The notes under the pieces are model-generated. The model did not search any database and had not been told where the DNA came from. It saw nothing but the letters and a program-made list of their open reading frames with translations. This document shows positions 6,898 to 7,021 of a DNA stretch of 7,021 nt, piece by piece (positions within the stretch are counted from its first letter, which is position 1; the number at the start of each line of letters is the position of its first letter). The stretch is from Methyloglobulus sp. GTDB taxonomy: Bacteria > Pseudomonadota > Gammaproteobacteria > Methylococcales > Methylomonadaceae. Location of the stretch: assembly GCA_013140405.1 (NCBI GenBank), contig JABFSV010000019.1:1-7021 (forward strand), written 5' to 3'. The position numbers were made by a program, and so were the translations under genes.

Positions 6898-7021
6898 GGC
6901 TCTAGACTATCAGGAGAGATTAAAATTTCTGACGAGTTGCCATAATTCAGTGGCCAGTTCGTCAGGTTGTTTCTTCCATCGCCACTCCGATTCTTTCAGG
7001 TGGAGTCGGAAGTTTACCGAG
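6898..7021 (-). mobile_element. End of a probable IS1595-like insertion sequence (partial)
   Basis: The presence of a transposase C-terminus running in from the right edge implies an insertion sequence whose end lies just beyond the transposase stop at 6910. The likely boundary is near GGCTCTAGACT (6898-6908), because IS1595-family ends often begin with GG and the preceding eight bases (TTTAAAAA, 6890-6897) are AT-rich, as their 8-bp target duplications tend to be. The boundary is an inference: the other end is outside the window, so neither inverted repeats nor the target duplication can be compared. Confidence 0.5.
6910..7021 (-). CDS. Transposase C-terminal fragment, IS1595-like (partial, 5' end outside window)
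   Basis: The reverse strand is open from the right edge to a TGA at 6910-6912, giving the last 36 residues of a protein. The segment FRLHLKESEWRWKKQP closely resembles the end of IS1595-family (ISXO2/IS1016-like) transposases, where a motif of the type HLKECEWRFN occurs near the C-terminus. It is followed by DELATELWQLVRNFNLS and the stop. The catalytic residues are outside the window, so whether the element is intact cannot be judged. It converges on ureG. The family call rests on one short motif recalled from memory and is moderate; that this is real coding sequence is likely. Confidence 0.62.
   Translation of the reverse strand, partial: SVNFRLHLKESEWRWKKQPDELATELWQLVRNFNLS

Noticed and set aside
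6898..6920. Short CTCT/AGAG complement after ureG as a terminator hairpin
   Set aside because: Only four base pairs with an 11-nt loop and no following T-run; too weak to call.
1..7021. CRISPR arrays, tRNA or rRNA genes
   Set aside because: No regularly spaced repeats or RNA gene signatures were seen, and nearly all bases are used by the identified genes.

Overview
The window is a nearly gap-free run of ten plus-strand genes for urea uptake and urea breakdown. It opens inside urtD and ends with the tail of a minus-strand transposase. The order is urtD (5' end outside the window), urtE, a hupE/ureJ-type nickel permease gene, then ureD, ureA, ureB, ureC, ureE, ureF and ureG. Every product was identified by reading family motifs in the translation; no database search was possible.

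Positions 1-1382 hold the two ATPase subunits of a UrtABCDE-type urea ABC importer. Positions 1391-1972 hold a membrane nickel permease. Positions 1975-6870 hold the three urease structural subunits (ureA, ureB, ureC) flanked by the four nickel-insertion accessory genes (ureD before; ureE, ureF, ureG after). Positions 6871-6909 are noncoding. From 6910 to the right edge lies the C-terminal end of a minus-strand transposase resembling the IS1595 family.

The genes form one functional module. UrtD and UrtE power urea uptake, HupE supplies Ni2+, UreE hands nickel to the UreD/UreF/UreG complex, and UreG GTP hydrolysis drives nickel loading of UreABC. The holoenzyme then releases ammonia and carbon dioxide from urea. 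No gap between genes in the module exceeds 10 nt, and several genes overlap, so there is no room for a promoter between genes and one polycistronic transcript is likely. Its promoter would lie left of the window.

The separate short ureA and ureB genes, the ureDABCEFG order and the moderate GC content suggest a proteobacterium, probably gammaproteobacterial. A methanotroph of the Methylococcales is a plausible but unproven guess.

The most unusual feature is inside urtE. An 84-nt in-frame stretch, bounded by short direct repeats and containing a strong imperfect palindrome, lengthens the ATPase by about 28 residues just before its switch motif. Otherwise the urease genes look intact, with all the nickel-binding and catalytic residues of UreC at their standard positions.
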